From Fredricksoniimonas sp964643325 (GTDB taxonomy: Bacteria; Omnitrophota; Gorgyraeia; Zapsychrales; Fredricksoniimonadaceae): a DNA stretch of 12,850 nt. Below are positions 1-7,600 of this stretch, piece after piece. The notes below the pieces were generated by a model. The model was not told the DNA's origin and did no database searches. It was given only the letters and a program-made list of their open reading frames with translations. The number at the start of each line of letters is the position of its first letter. Within the stretch, counting starts at the first letter, position 1. The translations under genes and the position numbers were made by a program. The stretch covers positions 1-12,850 of the forward strand of contig CAZXSE010000024.1 of NCBI GenBank assembly GCA_964643325.1. Direction: 5' to 3'.

Positions 1-335
1 TGCGCCCGGAGATCTCTTCCGTTGTCGGAAGGCTTGATTCCAGCAAGGGCGGTATCCCGCAGGTCAACAAGACCGAGGTCGAGACCACGCTTGTTGTCCA
101 GGACGGCACCACCATCATCATGGCGGGGCTGCGCAAGGATGACAAGGTCCATACGAAGAAGGGGCTGCCCATCCTGATGGACCTGCCTTACATTGATAAA
201 TTGTTCAGTCGTGAGGCCGACAGCATTACCTCGTCGGAGATCGTTATTTTCATCACGCCGCACATCCTTACCGGTAAAGAGAACTATAAAGCGCCCAGCG
301 GCACCATCAAGCCGTCGAAGGCGTACAACAAGTGA
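1..335 (+). CDS. Secretin (type II secretion / type IV pilus GspD-PilQ-like), C-terminal fragment
   Basis: This is the 3' end of a gene that begins before the window; the frame starts at base 3 and gives 110 codons before TGA at 333-335. The peptide has hallmarks of the end of a secretin beta-barrel domain: an EVETTLVVQDGTTIIMAGL stretch, then KGLPILMDLPYIDKLFS, then SSEIVIFITPHIL. In secretins these correspond to the late membrane strands and the conserved P-x-L-x-D-[IL]-P-x-[IL]-x-x-L-F motif. Secretins form the outer-membrane multimeric gate of type II or III secretion systems, type IV pili and filamentous phage exit. The last 20 or so residues are a short hydrophilic tail rich in Lys and Pro. 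The subtype cannot be decided because the N domains are outside the window. The family call is firm; the system it serves is not. Confidence 0.86.
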   Translation, partial: RPEISSVVGRLDSSKGGIPQVNKTEVETTLVVQDGTTIIMAGLRKDDKVHTKKGLPILMDLPYIDKLFSREADSITSSEIVIFITPHILTGKENYKAPSGTIKPSKAYNK

Positions 336-349
336 TCGTTCAAAAGCTT

Positions 350-355
350 GGGGAG
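350..355 (+). promoter_or_regulatory. Ribosome binding site that decides the TPR gene start
   Basis: GGGGAG lies 9 nt before ATG 365. A weaker GAAGG at 317-321 lies 10 nt before the alternative GTG at 332, so an N-terminal extension of 11 residues cannot be excluded; it would displace the signal peptide from the N-terminus. Confidence 0.5.
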
Positions 356-364
356 AACTTCTTT

Positions 365-1186
365 ATGAGGCCAGCACAGCATCGGAAATTCCTGAATATC
401 GCGGCAATGACCGGAGCCCTTTTTCTTTCCGCGACGATCGCGGGCGCCCAGGTCGACATCCAGAATTCCCAGGTTGATGCGCAGGCATTGCAGAAAGAAG
501 TGGAGCGCCTCCGCAACGAGAAAGATCATGAGGCCAAGCGCGTTGAACAGATGCGGCTGGAGCGTGAAGAGCTTGTGAAGGAGATACGCCGCTCTGAAAG
601 CCAGAATGCCAAGCAGACCAAGGAAATTGAAGAATTGAATGCCAGGTTGGCCGCGCAGCAGGAAACCATTGAAGCGCGCATGAAGAAAATGGAAGCGGAC
701 CTTAAGGATGCGCAAGGCAGCAAGCAGAGCCAGGAAGCCGTGTCGGCTGAACCGGCCCTGCCTCCCATGGCGGATCCGGTCGATATCGAGAAAGAAGCCA
801 GCGCCATCCTTCTTAAAGGGGGCGATCTTGACCCTGAGGATGAGAAGTTCAAGGAAGAGCTGGCGCGCGCCCATTACAATATGGGGAATGTTTATTTCGA
901 AAGAGGCGAGTACCAGCGCGCTGTCGTTGAATATTACCAGGCCGTGGACCTGCTGCCTTATGATGCGGACGCGCATTACAATCTTGCCCATGTCAGCGGC
1001 GAGTTCATCGGCGACCAGGAGACCGCGCTCAAGCATTATCAGTGGTATCTCTACCTGAAGCCCAATGCCCCGGACCGCAAGCTCGTCGAGGAAAAGATCG
1101 TCGCGGCCAGGCTTGTCGGCCGCAGCCGTATTGAATCCAGGCTCGACAAGACGGAACTTTCAGGCCATCAGAACGTGGCGCGCTGA
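365..1186 (+). CDS. Periplasmic coiled-coil plus TPR protein (CpoB/YbgF-like architecture)
   Basis: The predicted protein has 273 residues. Residues 1-28 look like a signal peptide (RKFLNIAAMTGALFLSA, cleavage near AGA|Q), with no lipobox cysteine. Residues about 38-125 are charged, Glu/Lys/Arg/Gln-rich and heptad-like, so a coiled coil is likely. Two TPR units follow at about 167-200 (AHYNMGNVYFERGEYQRAV) and 201-237 (AHYNLAHVSGEFIGDQETAL). The frame is open back to a GTG at 332 that overlaps the secretin stop, but I chose ATG 365 because a GGGGAG at 350-355 sits 9 nt upstream and the signal peptide starts cleanly there. Coiled coil plus TPR behind a signal peptide resembles CpoB/YbgF. Its place directly after a secretin also allows an assembly or pilotin-like role, although known TPR pilotins such as PilF are lipoproteins. 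The architecture is clear; the function is inferred. Confidence 0.82.
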   Translation: MRPAQHRKFLNIAAMTGALFLSATIAGAQVDIQNSQVDAQALQKEVERLRNEKDHEAKRVEQMRLEREELVKEIRRSESQNAKQTKEIEELNARLAAQQETIEARMKKMEADLKDAQGSKQSQEAVSAEPALPPMADPVDIEKEASAILLKGGDLDPEDEKFKEELARAHYNMGNVYFERGEYQRAVVEYYQAVDLLPYDADAHYNLAHVSGEFIGDQETALKHYQWYLYLKPNAPDRKLVEEKIVAARLVGRSRIESRLDKTELSGHQNVAR

Positions 1187-1205
1187 CGCTGATCTTTGTT
1201 CGCAT

Positions 1206-1249
1206 GCTTTCGAAAGCCTTTCTTTAAAGAAGGCGGGTCTTTCTTAAAG
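1206..1249 (+). other. Overlapping inverted repeats in the TPR to SUMF1 intergenic leader
   Basis: The 70-nt gap holds three overlapping inverted repeats. A perfect 12-nt palindrome (GCTTTCGAAAGC) lies at 1206-1217. GCCTTTCTTTAAAGAAGGC at 1216-1234 is an inverted repeat with one extra T. CTTTAAAGAA at 1222-1231 can also pair with TTCTTAAAG at 1241-1249 with a one-base bulge, and the right arm covers the start of the AAAGGAG ribosome binding site. The second and third use the same bases and so exclude each other. They could be an mRNA-processing or attenuation element, or chance in a short U/A-rich leader. There is no long U tract typical of an intrinsic terminator. Confidence 0.35.
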
Positions 1250-1252
1250 GAG
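1246..1252 (+). promoter_or_regulatory. Strong Shine-Dalgarno of the first SUMF1-like gene
   Basis: AAAGGAG ends 4 nt before ATG 1257. It is the best ribosome binding site in the window and fixes this start, which also begins a textbook signal peptide. Confidence 0.75.
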
Positions 1253-1256
1253 TGAC

Positions 1257-2840
1257 ATGAACACCAGAAATTCAGGCATCCTTGGACTCGCGGTCTTTTT
1301 CGCGGTCTTTTTCTCTTTTCAGGCGGCGCACGCCAATGACCTTACGGTCACGAATGTTACCCTCGGGCCGCGCGACACCTCAGCCAAGACGCTCGTCATT
1401 CTTTTTGACCTCTCCTGGAAGAATTCCTGGCGCAACAAGATCAATCATGATGCGGTCTGGGTAACGGTGCGCCTGCAGGATATCAGCGCGGCATCATCCG
1501 AGAAAAAACTTTGTCCTTTGTCCGCGAGCGGCCTGAACCCGGCCGGCATGTCCGCGGGGTCCAACACCGCTTTAGAGGTTTTTGTTCCTGCCGACAAGAT
1601 CGGCGCGTTCTTCCGTTCGTCATCGAATCATCCCATGGCGGACAGCATTACGACAACAGCCATGCTCACGGTGAATTATGAAGCGTGCGGTCTGAGCGAG
1701 GCGAGCGAAGTGTCAGCCATGGTCTTTGCCATGGAGATGGCCTATGTGCCGCAAGGCGCTTTCTTTGCCGGCGATAATGCGGCATCCACGGCGGCATTTC
1801 AGCGCGGCAGCGCCGATGCGTCCCCCTGGCCTGTTACCAGCGAGGTTGCCATCAATGTGACCGATGCGGCCGCAGGCGGGTTCTATTATATGTCTGCGGG
1901 CAATCCCGCCGAGATATCCCCGTCGGGCTCGTCGTTCGCGATCCCTGCCGCCCTGCCGAAGGGATACAACGGGTCTTACGTGATGAAATATGAATTGATG
2001 GAAGGCCAGTGGGTTGAATTCGTGAACTCGCTTTCTGCCCAGGCGCGTGCCCGTCGTGATGTGACGGATGCGTCGCACAAGAATTCGGACGCGGTCATTG
2101 CGCGCAACACGGTGGCCTGTTCAGGATCGCCGCTGGCATGTTCCAGCGAGCGGCCGTACCGTTCGATGACATTCCTTTCGTGGGCGGACCTTTGCGCGTT
2201 CCTGGACTGGGCCGGACTGCGCCCGATGACAGAGCTTGAGTTCGAAAAGGCGGCCCGCGGGCCGTCCTTGCCGGTCAGCGGCGAGTATGCATGGGGATCA
2301 TCAACGATCACGGCCGCTGCCGCACTTTTCGGCATGCTTGAGGACGGTTCGGAGCTGGTGGCCACGACAGGCGCGAATGCGCGCTTCGATAATATTTCAT
2401 TGGCGGGCGGCGACGCTGCGACAGGGCCTGATTATAAGTCAGGCGCACTGCGCTCCGGTGTTTTTGCGACGGATTCTTCGGATCGTGAGTTGTCGGGCGC
2501 CGGTTATTACGGGATCATGGACCTTTCCGGGAATGTGAAGGAATGGGCCGTTTCCGTCGGAAGCGCGGCCGGATTGACGTATACCGGCGATCACGGGGAT
2601 GGAGCTTTGGTCGCGCTCGCGGGTTATGAAGGCAATGCGGATACAACGGCATGGCCCGGCATGGACGCGGATGCGACGCATGGCGTGACAACGGCCGCAG
2701 GCGCCGGGTTCCGCGGCGGGTCATGGGCTGATCCTGCCGCGCGGTTGACGGTTTCGGACCGGAGTGAGGCTGCCGCTGCGGCATCTGGCGCAGCATCCAC
2801 CTACGGCGGACGGGGCGTTCGTTCTGCGGAAGGCCAGTGA
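1257..2840 (+). CDS. Exported SUMF1/formylglycine-generating-enzyme-fold protein, catalytic cysteines absent (paralogue 1)
   Basis: The protein has 527 residues. Residues 1-26 form a signal peptide ending AAHA|N. Residues 27 to about 155 are a beta-rich, sandwich-like domain I do not recognise, with WKNSWRNKINHDAVWV and GLNPAG motifs shared with the next gene. The SUMF1/FGE fold starts near M159 (MAYVPQGAFFAGD) and shows the family landmarks in order: YVMKYELMEGQWVEFVN from Y241, LRPMTELEFEKAARG at 321-335, DLSGNVKEW at 422-430, GFRGGSW at 484-490 and a C-terminal YGGRGVRS. Aligned by eye on the GGS motif, the two active-site cysteines of true FGE (Cys336 and Cys341 in human SUMF1) fall on Asp and Leu here, so oxidation of sulfatase cysteine is unlikely. 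The fold is also used for non-enzymatic binding proteins, and a structural or ligand-binding role outside the cytoplasm is inferred. The stop overlaps the earliest possible start of its paralogue. Confidence 0.85.
   Translation: MNTRNSGILGLAVFFAVFFSFQAAHANDLTVTNVTLGPRDTSAKTLVILFDLSWKNSWRNKINHDAVWVTVRLQDISAASSEKKLCPLSASGLNPAGMSAGSNTALEVFVPADKIGAFFRSSSNHPMADSITTTAMLTVNYEACGLSEASEVSAMVFAMEMAYVPQGAFFAGDNAASTAAFQRGSADASPWPVTSEVAINVTDAAAGGFYYMSAGNPAEISPSGSSFAIPAALPKGYNGSYVMKYELMEGQWVEFVNSLSAQARARRDVTDASHKNSDAVIARNTVACSGSPLACSSERPYRSMTFLSWADLCAFLDWAGLRPMTELEFEKAARGPSLPVSGEYAWGSSTITAAAALFGMLEDGSELVATTGANARFDNISLAGGDAATGPDYKSGALRSGVFATDSSDRELSGAGYYGIMDLSGNVKEWAVSVGSAAGLTYTGDHGDGALVALAGYEGNADTTAWPGMDADATHGVTTAAGAGFRGGSWADPAARLTVSDRSEAAAAASGAASTYGGRGVRSAEGQ
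2828..2833 (+). promoter_or_regulatory. Possible ribosome binding site serving a coupled start of the second SUMF1-like gene
   Basis: GGAAGG lies just inside the end of paralogue 1. It is 3 nt before GTG 2837 (too close) and 9 nt before an in-frame TTG at 2843 (good spacing). The ATG at 2873 has no obvious purine-rich site but begins the cleanest signal peptide. The start is therefore ambiguous among 2837, 2843 and 2873, and translational coupling with the upstream gene is plausible. Confidence 0.35.
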
Positions 2841-2872
2841 TCTTGGCGAAAACTTTTAATGTTAAGACCCCT

Positions 2873-4501
2873 ATGTTAAGAAAATTATTTTTGTTAGTCA
2901 TCCTTTTAACAACCGTCCCTTCGCTGGCCTTTGCCAACGGCCTGCAGATCGGCGGGCTTGACGCTTACGCTACGGATGTCACATCCCATCGCATGACATT
3001 CACGGTGGATGTGAGCCAGGATAACAGCTGGCGCAATTCCGTATCGCATGATGCGGTGTGGCTGTTCATGAAATATTCGACCGACGGCGGGCAGAACTGG
3101 CGTCATGCCAGCATGGGCGGTACAGGCTTGAACCCCGCGGGCTTTACGGCTCCGGCGAATTTCGAGATCTTTGTGCCGCAGGACATGAAAGGTTTCTTTC
3201 TGCGCCGTACGGATATTTCTTCGGGGGCGATCGCGGCGACAGGCGTCCGTTATGTATGGAATTACGCGCAGGACGGCATTTCAGATGCCGTGGCGCAGGC
3301 CGCGAACACCATCGTCAAGATATTCGGCGTCGAGATGGTCTATATCCCGGAAGGGGCTTTCTTTGCGGGCGACGGCGCAAGTTCATCACCGTTCCGTTTC
3401 AAGCAGGGCTCTGCTGACGATGACCCATGGTACATCACCAGCGAGAATTCCATCATCACGACGAATACCGCATCAGGCGGTTTTTATTATCAGTCGAGCG
3501 GCCTTGCGGGAGAGAGCGCGAGCGGGGATACTTTCCTGGTCTCCAATTCTTTTCCGAAGGGATATAAGTCGTTCTATCTGATGAAGTATGAATTGACCGA
3601 GGGGCAGTGGACCGGGTTCTTCAACACGCTTTCCGCAACGGAAAAAGCGCGCCGGGATATCACGGCGGCATCGCTTGGCGGCAAGGCGTCAGATACCGTT
3701 GTTGACCGCAACACGATCGCCTGGGACAGCACAACACCGTCATCGCCGGCGCAGACATCGCGCCCTGCGCGGCCTGTCAGTTATGTGGGATGGCCTGATG
3801 TGGCCGCATTCGCGGACTGGGCCTGCCTGCGTCCTATGACAGAACTTGAATTTGAAAAAGCGGCGCGCGGCGCGGATGTGGCTGCTGTTACGGATGAATT
3901 TGCCTGGGGCAGCAGCGCTTACAATGCAGCTGCAGCTGACGGGATATTCCCGGCGGATGCCCCTGAAGATGGCGCGGAAACGATCTTTGACGGCGCGGCG
4001 AACCTTAACCGCAATGCCCTGGGATGGTCTTCCGGGGACGGGCGCGCGGGCGGTGCGGCACAGGGGCAGCGCGGGCCGTTGCGTGCGGGCATTTTTGCGG
4101 AGACATCGACATCGCGCGTGACCAGCGGCGGCGGCTACTATGGCAACATGGAACTTTCGGGGAACCTGGCTGAACCCGCGGTCACGATCGGGCGCGTTGA
4201 AGGGCGGCAATTTCTTGGTACGCATGGGGATGGCGCGCTGTCAGAGATTTCCGGATTTGAGGGGAACGCGACCAATGTTGACTGGCCCGGCATTGACCCG
4301 GCAGATGCGCGCCGCGGGGTGAACATGACGGTCGGCATTGGTTACCGCGGTGGTGACTTTCAATCCGCGAACGTCAGGGATTTTCAGGTCTCATCCCGCA
4401 CGTTCGCGGCCAAAGACCCTGACAGCGCATCGACTTACCAGCGTTATGACGCCACGGCCGGCATTGTTTATGGCGGCCGCCTTGCCCGGACCGCGTTGTA
4501 G
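2873..4501 (+). CDS. Exported SUMF1/formylglycine-generating-enzyme-fold protein, catalytic cysteines absent (paralogue 2)
   Basis: From ATG 2873 the protein has 542 residues; the frame is open to GTG 2837, which would add 12. MLRKLFLLVILLTTVPSLAFA is a good signal peptide (cleavage A21|N22), which favours ATG 2873. The layout matches the preceding gene: an N-terminal domain with DNSWRNSVSHDAVW and GLNPAGF motifs, then the SUMF1 fold from M155 (MVYIPEGAFFAGDG), FYLMKYELTEGQWTGFFN, LRPMTELEFEKAARG (FEKAARG from F327), ELSGNLAEPAV from E427 and GYRGGDF near 491-496, ending YGGRLARTAL. The two genes are clearly a tandem duplication that has diverged. This copy has also lost the usual GN-V-x-E-W signature (GNLAEPAV) and reads GGD instead of GGS, and both catalytic cysteine positions are non-Cys. 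A non-catalytic extracytoplasmic role is inferred, perhaps as a pair with paralogue 1. Confidence 0.84.
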   Translation: MLRKLFLLVILLTTVPSLAFANGLQIGGLDAYATDVTSHRMTFTVDVSQDNSWRNSVSHDAVWLFMKYSTDGGQNWRHASMGGTGLNPAGFTAPANFEIFVPQDMKGFFLRRTDISSGAIAATGVRYVWNYAQDGISDAVAQAANTIVKIFGVEMVYIPEGAFFAGDGASSSPFRFKQGSADDDPWYITSENSIITTNTASGGFYYQSSGLAGESASGDTFLVSNSFPKGYKSFYLMKYELTEGQWTGFFNTLSATEKARRDITAASLGGKASDTVVDRNTIAWDSTTPSSPAQTSRPARPVSYVGWPDVAAFADWACLRPMTELEFEKAARGADVAAVTDEFAWGSSAYNAAAADGIFPADAPEDGAETIFDGAANLNRNALGWSSGDGRAGGAAQGQRGPLRAGIFAETSTSRVTSGGGYYGNMELSGNLAEPAVTIGRVEGRQFLGTHGDGALSEISGFEGNATNVDWPGIDPADARRGVNMTVGIGYRGGDFQSANVRDFQVSSRTFAAKDPDSASTYQRYDATAGIVYGGRLARTAL

Positions 4502-4503
4502 CC

Positions 4504-4524
4504 TTTTTCTCCGTCGGAGAAAAA
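4504..4524 (+). terminator. Inverted repeat after the SUMF1-like pair, possible transcript end
   Basis: TTTTTCTCC and GGAGAAAAA form a perfect 9-bp stem around a GTC loop, 3 nt after the stop codon. It is not followed by a T tract on the + strand, so it is not a canonical intrinsic terminator; it may stabilise or process the 3' end. A second small inverted repeat, GCGTTT/AAACGC, follows at 4526-4539. Confidence 0.35.
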
Positions 4525-4582
4525 AGCGTTTACAAACGCGTCCATCGTGATAAAATCTTCCATAAAATTTATAAAAAATTCA

Positions 4583-4611
4583 TTGAAGTTGAATAAGATA
4601 ACTTGGATAAT
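4583..4611 (+). promoter_or_regulatory. Sigma70-like promoter for the giant repeat gene
   Basis: TTGAAG at 4583-4588 and GATAAT at 4606-4611 are separated by exactly 17 bp, within an AT-rich stretch that contrasts with the G+C-rich genes around it. A start near 4618 would leave a leader of about 33 nt before ATG 4651. The -10 matches TATAAT at 5 of 6 positions and the -35 matches TTGACA at 4 of 6. This suggests the giant gene is its own transcription unit. It assumes a housekeeping sigma factor with the usual specificity. Confidence 0.5.
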
Positions 4612-4650
4612 AGCAATATCTAATCCATACAGACCAGTTGATTTCTGGTG

Positions 4651-7600
4651 ATGAGAATAAACAAAGCAATAACAATCATTCAACAGTTGGTCCCTAACTG
4701 CGTCCTGGCATTTATTATTTCTTTATTAATAAATGTTATTGCGGCAGCCCCCGTGCATGCGCAATTCACGGGCGGGTCCCAGGGCGATGCCGCTGAGGCC
4801 GTGATCGGCAGTGACATTTTTACGGGCGGCGCCGAGACCGGAAGCGGCAGCGCGGTCACCGGCGCGGCAGGATCCCTTTCCCACGGCAGCGCAACACACA
4901 TCACTTTCCTCGTTTCTCCCTCGAGCATCCGCCACAGTGAAGCGTTCCCGCGCCAGCCGGTCGTCGCGATCCTTGACGAGAACAACAATGTCGTTACCAG
5001 CGACAACACGACGCAGGTAACGGTCTCCATCCAGAACAATCCCGGCGCAGGCGCGCTCTTCGGGACGCAAACGGTCACAGCGGTCAACGGGCTTGTCCGG
5101 TTCACGGGGCTCATGATCAGCCGCGCGGGTTCGATGTACACCTTGCGCGCCGAGGCTTCGGGGCTTGGGTACGCGATCTCCGAGAACTTTGACATCTTTA
5201 TCGGCACGGGCCCCAAGTTCGCGGCTGTTTGGGATACAGACGCGGGCGGGTATTACATTTACAGCTGGCTCGAGGACAATAACCAGCGCAAAGGGATCCA
5301 CGCGAGCGACGGCTGCCGCGCTCCTTACAAGATCTACCAGGGCAGCGCCCAGACCCTGGCCGCAACGCTTTATAACCAGAATTATGATCCGGGCGCTGAT
5401 GAGCTTTGCGGTCCTTCTAACAAGTGGACCCCCGCCGCGGCGAACAAGAATGATTCATTTTTCATTGATGTCAAGATCTATGACCTGACCGACACGCCGC
5501 TGTACACATTCTCGCCCCTGGATATTTCCGCGATGCAGATATCGGATGCCAACTGGGATAATCTTGCGGCCATGAAGGCCATGATGGATCAGGTCAATTG
5601 GGACGATCTCGAGGAAATGACCAAGAAGGGGATCAATTGGGCGGATGTCGCGAGCATGTCCACCTCCGCGGTCAACTGGGAATACCTTGGCGTCCTGCGC
5701 TCTGATGTTGTTGCTGTCAAGACCGTGACGGACAGAATGGCCAATGTGAATTGGACCGACATCAAGGACATGAGCGATCAACAGATCAACTGGGAAGATA
5801 TCGATGTCATGACCAGGGCGGGCGTCAACTGGGAAGATCTTTATGAGATGACCACCCGGGGCATCAACTGGCAGGATATCAATGTCCTCTCGGAGATCGG
5901 GATCAATTGGGATGACCTTGGCGTCATGTCCGATGCGGCTATCAACTGGGCGGACATTGGCCGCCTGACGCTTGAAGGGATCAACTGGGCGGATATCGGC
6001 GTTTTGACAGAGGCGGGCATCAACTGGTACGACCTTGATGTCATGAGCGTCGCGGGTATCAACTGGTACGATCTGGCGGTCATGACCGGCGCCGGGGTCA
6101 ATTGGCCCGACCGGGTCAACTGGGACGCGCTGGCTGTGATGACGAACGCGAACATCAACTGGGATGATCTTAATGTCATGTCGCAGAAGGGGCTTAACTG
6201 GGACGACATCGAGATCCTGACCAAGGCGGGCATCAACTGGGAAGACCTTGATACACTCTCGACGGCCGGCGTGAACTGGTCCGATATCGAGCTCATGACC
6301 AAGAGCAATATCAACTGGAGCGATATCCAGACGTTGACCATCGCGGGCGTGAACTGGGCGGATGTGGACGTCCTTAGCCGCAGCGGGATCAATTGGGCGG
6401 ACATCATGACCATGGGCCGGACGGGTATCAACTGGGCGGATATCGGCGTGCTTTCCGCGGCGGGGGTCAACTGGGACGATGTTCAGGCTTTTGCGGCGAG
6501 CGGCATTAACTGGAGCGATATCAATACCGTATCCCGGACGGGGATCAACTGGACGGATATCCGGGAGCTCAGCATTGCGGGTGTGAACTGGGCAAGCATT
6601 GGAGCCATGTCCACCGGCGGCATTAACTGGGACGACATTGTGGTCTTCTCCGAGGCGGGTGTGAACTGGAGTGATATCGGCGTCCTGTCCTCGCAGGGCA
6701 TCAACTGGAGCGATATCAGCGCGTTTGCCGCCGCGGGCATCAATTGGAATGATATTACGGTCATGTCACAGGCGGGCGTCAACTGGGATGAGATCCAGGT
6801 GTTGTCGGCCAAGGGCGTGAACTGGGCGGACATTGCGGTTTTTGCTGCGGCCGGCATCAACTGGAGCGACGTACTCGCGCTTTCGACAACGGCCATCAAT
6901 TGGGCCGATATGCAGGTCATGTCCGCGATCGGCATCAACTGGAATGACATTCAGCGTCTTAGCGCTGCCGGGGTCAACTGGGACGGGCTTGACGCCTTGC
7001 TTACGTCGGGCATCAATTGGGATGATGTTGCGGTGCTGACGCGCGCCGGCGTCAACTGGGAGGATATCGGCGTTCTCGCGCAGACGGGGATCAACTGGCA
7101 GGATATCCAGACCTTCACGGTGAGCGCGATCAACTGGAGCGACATTCAGGTCCTTTCCGCGCGGGGCGTTAACTGGTCGGATGTCCAGGTGTTCACTAAT
7201 ATAGGGATCAACTGGAGTGATGTTGAAAGATTGACGGTCGCCGGCGTGAATTGGGATGATGTCCAGACGTTGTCGGTCAAGGGCGTGAACTGGGATGATA
7301 TCGACGTTCTTTCACGGACGGCGATCAACTGGAATGATATCGATGCGCTTTCACGGACGGGGATCAACTGGTCGGATGTGGGAGCAATGTCTGTCGCGGG
7401 GATCAACTGGAATGATATCGGTGTCCTCTCGGCCAAGGGTGTTAACTGGGATGATGTCCAGGCCATGTCCACGACGGGCGTCAACTGGGACAGCATCGGC
7501 GCCATGTCACAGGCCGGCGTGAACTGGGATGATGTGAACGCGCTGACCCGCAAGGGGATCAACTGGGACAATGTCCAGGAGATCACGACCACGGCCGTCA

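Noticed and set aside
332..364. GTG 332 as start of the TPR protein
   Set aside because: It overlaps the secretin stop and has a modest GAAGG upstream, but it would put 11 non-signal residues before a clean signal peptide that starts at ATG 365 with a better ribosome binding site.
284..1036. Minus-strand open frame of 250 codons across the TPR gene
   Set aside because: It lies opposite a + strand gene with signal peptide, coiled coil and TPR motifs, has no recognisable domain, and runs against all neighbours. It is a codon-bias shadow.
2700..2840. Variable region of a diversity-generating retroelement
   Set aside because: C-type-lectin/SUMF1 folds are common targets and the pair is at first sight suggestive. 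I saw no reverse transcriptase, no template repeat and no adenine-specific differences between the two C-termini; the paralogues differ throughout their length.
1257..4501. Functional formylglycine-generating enzymes (sulfatase activators)
   Set aside because: The fold is right, but both catalytic cysteine positions after the GG[SD] motif are non-Cys in both copies and no sulfatase is present, so an enzymatic name would overstate the evidence.
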